Shown: positions 6,400-6,981 of the stretch, piece by piece
How positions within the stretch are numbered: position 1 is the first letter of the stretch
Layout: every line of letters starts with the position of its first letter
Source: Candidatus Poribacteria bacterium
Lineage (GTDB): Bacteria; Poribacteria; DTPJ01
Length of the DNA stretch: 6,981 nucleotides
Reading direction: 5' to 3'
Assembly: GCA_011334435.1 (NCBI GenBank)
Contig: DTPJ01000213.1
Location: 1 to 6,981 of the forward strand
Program-made: the position numbers and the translations under genes
The notes under the pieces: generated by a model
Told to the model about the DNA's origin: nothing
Seen by the model: the letters and a program-made list of their open reading frames with translations, nothing else
Databases searched by the model: none

Positions 6400-6981
6400 T
6401 TCCCGATGTAGTGAATATAATCATATAAAGGATCATCAAAATAACGACAACGACTTTTAACGATCCGATTGCCAATTTTTTCTTGCTAATATTATAAAAG
6501 CGAACACCTGTAAAATTCTGATAAGTCTCTAAATCGCCGTTTTTAGAGTGACGATTAACAAAGAATTCATATAAAAATTGATATATCCAAACAGCTAAAC
6601 AGAAAAATAACGCAAGGATCGGAAATTGAGGATCGGAAAAGCCAGATGTAAATATTTTTTTAACGATCAAAACTGCATCATTCAAGGTTTGTGCCCTGAA
6701 AAAAATCCATGCGAAAGAAACAAAGGCAAAGACAGCGATCTGTTTAGCAAGTTTTGGGATTTTCTGGTTATAGAAATTTGACCTTTCAAATTCTCTGGTT
6801 AAAAATCTGCCGAAAGCGTGCAACGCTCCCCAAATAATAAACGTCCAATCGGCACCGTGCCAAAATCCCGATATTACCATTGTCAAAAACATGTTTTTAT
6901 AGGTATTGAACTTGCCTTTCCTGTTTCCGCCGAGTGGGATATATAAATAATCCTTGAACCAAGACGAAAGGCTTATGTGCC
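6371..6981 (-). CDS. MBOAT (AlgI-like) membrane O-acyltransferase, 5' end cut by window
   Basis: The reading frame is open to the window edge; 202 complete residues are visible, and the family is usually about 450-520 long, so a little over half is missing. The visible part starts HISLSSWFKDYLYIPLGGNR, the family signature, then SGFWHGADWTFIIWGALHA with the probable catalytic His in WHGA, FAWIFFRAQ, several hydrophobic membrane segments, and the characteristic end SGNEAFIYFQF. Proteins of this type move acetyl (or other acyl) groups across the cytoplasmic membrane for O-acylation of alginate, cellulose, peptidoglycan or teichoic acid. The methionine at 6892 is internal, not the start, since conserved family sequence lies upstream. 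The last 29 bp overlap the SGNH gene, a tight pairing typical of these acetylation modules. The substrate cannot be deduced. Confidence 0.93.
   Translation of the reverse strand, partial: HISLSSWFKDYLYIPLGGNRKGKFNTYKNMFLTMVISGFWHGADWTFIIWGALHAFGRFLTREFERSNFYNQKIPKLAKQIAVFAFVSFAWIFFRAQTLNDAVLIVKKIFTSGFSDPQFPILALFFCLAVWIYQFLYEFFVNRHSKNGDLETYQNFTGVRFYNISKKKLAIGSLKVVVVILMILYMIIFTTSGNEAFIYFQF
6385..6401 (-). promoter_or_regulatory. Palindrome covering the SGNH gene start codon
   Basis: The 17 bases AAATGAAGGCTTCATTT have perfect 8-bp arms around a single central base. In mRNA they could form a 7-bp stem, AAAUGAA with UUCAUUU, and a three-base loop, with the AUG of the SGNH gene inside the stem. 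It sits within the 29-bp overlap with the MBOAT gene, so ribosomes finishing that gene would open it. The stem is AU-rich and weak; a regulatory role is conjecture. Confidence 0.4.

Noticed and set aside
6371..6892. Methionine at 6892 as the true start of the MBOAT gene
   Set aside because: Conserved MBOAT sequence (SSWFKDYLYIPLGGNR) continues upstream in the same frame to the window edge, so the gene is cut by the window and not short.

Overview
The window carries six protein genes, all on the minus strand, so the transcription order runs from the right edge to the left. The DNA is AT-rich (GC roughly in the upper 30s percent by eye). An AlgI-type membrane acyltransferase, a tetraheme cytochrome c and a ResB cytochrome-maturation protein together point to a bacterium with a periplasm, probably Gram-negative-type and with a c-type cytochrome respiratory chain. 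The mix of a ceramidase-like hydrolase, a uronate-isomerase-like protein and System II cytochrome maturation would fit an environmental lineage such as Planctomycetota, Poribacteria or a related candidate phylum. That placement is a guess; nothing here fixes it.

Right block (6981 to 2429): the 3' part of an MBOAT (AlgI-like) O-acyltransferase gene overlaps by 29 bp the gene for a membrane-anchored SGNH-type protein. It is followed after short gaps by an amidohydrolase-superfamily protein related to uronate isomerases and then a neutral/alkaline ceramidase-like hydrolase. The first pair looks like a polysaccharide O-acetylation module: the MBOAT protein moves acyl groups across the membrane and the SGNH protein handles them on the outside. 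The second pair lacks signal peptides and probably acts in the cytoplasm on an unknown, possibly sugar- or uronate-derived, substrate. Spacing of about 21-23 bp and strong Shine-Dalgarno sites suggest one operon. The uronate-isomerase-like gene most likely starts at 5275, because the longer TTG start overlaps its own Shine-Dalgarno.

Middle-left block (2432 to 481): a good sigma-70-like promoter overlaps the stop codon of the ceramidase-like gene and reads into a membrane-anchored tetraheme cytochrome c and then ResB, half of the System II heme-attachment machinery. The cytochrome is an obvious client of the maturation protein. The usual partner, CcsA/ResC, is not in the window.

Left edge (1 to 480): no gene. 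It holds a layered set of inverted repeats: an approximately 238-bp palindromic, non-coding, MITE-like unit with 18-bp perfect inverted ends. It appears to be inserted into a second G/C-block repeat and is flanked by an 8-bp direct repeat. This nested repeat, the unusual uronate-isomerase-like protein and its ceramidase-like partner are the most interesting parts of the window. I see no CRISPR, tRNA, rRNA or clear defence system.
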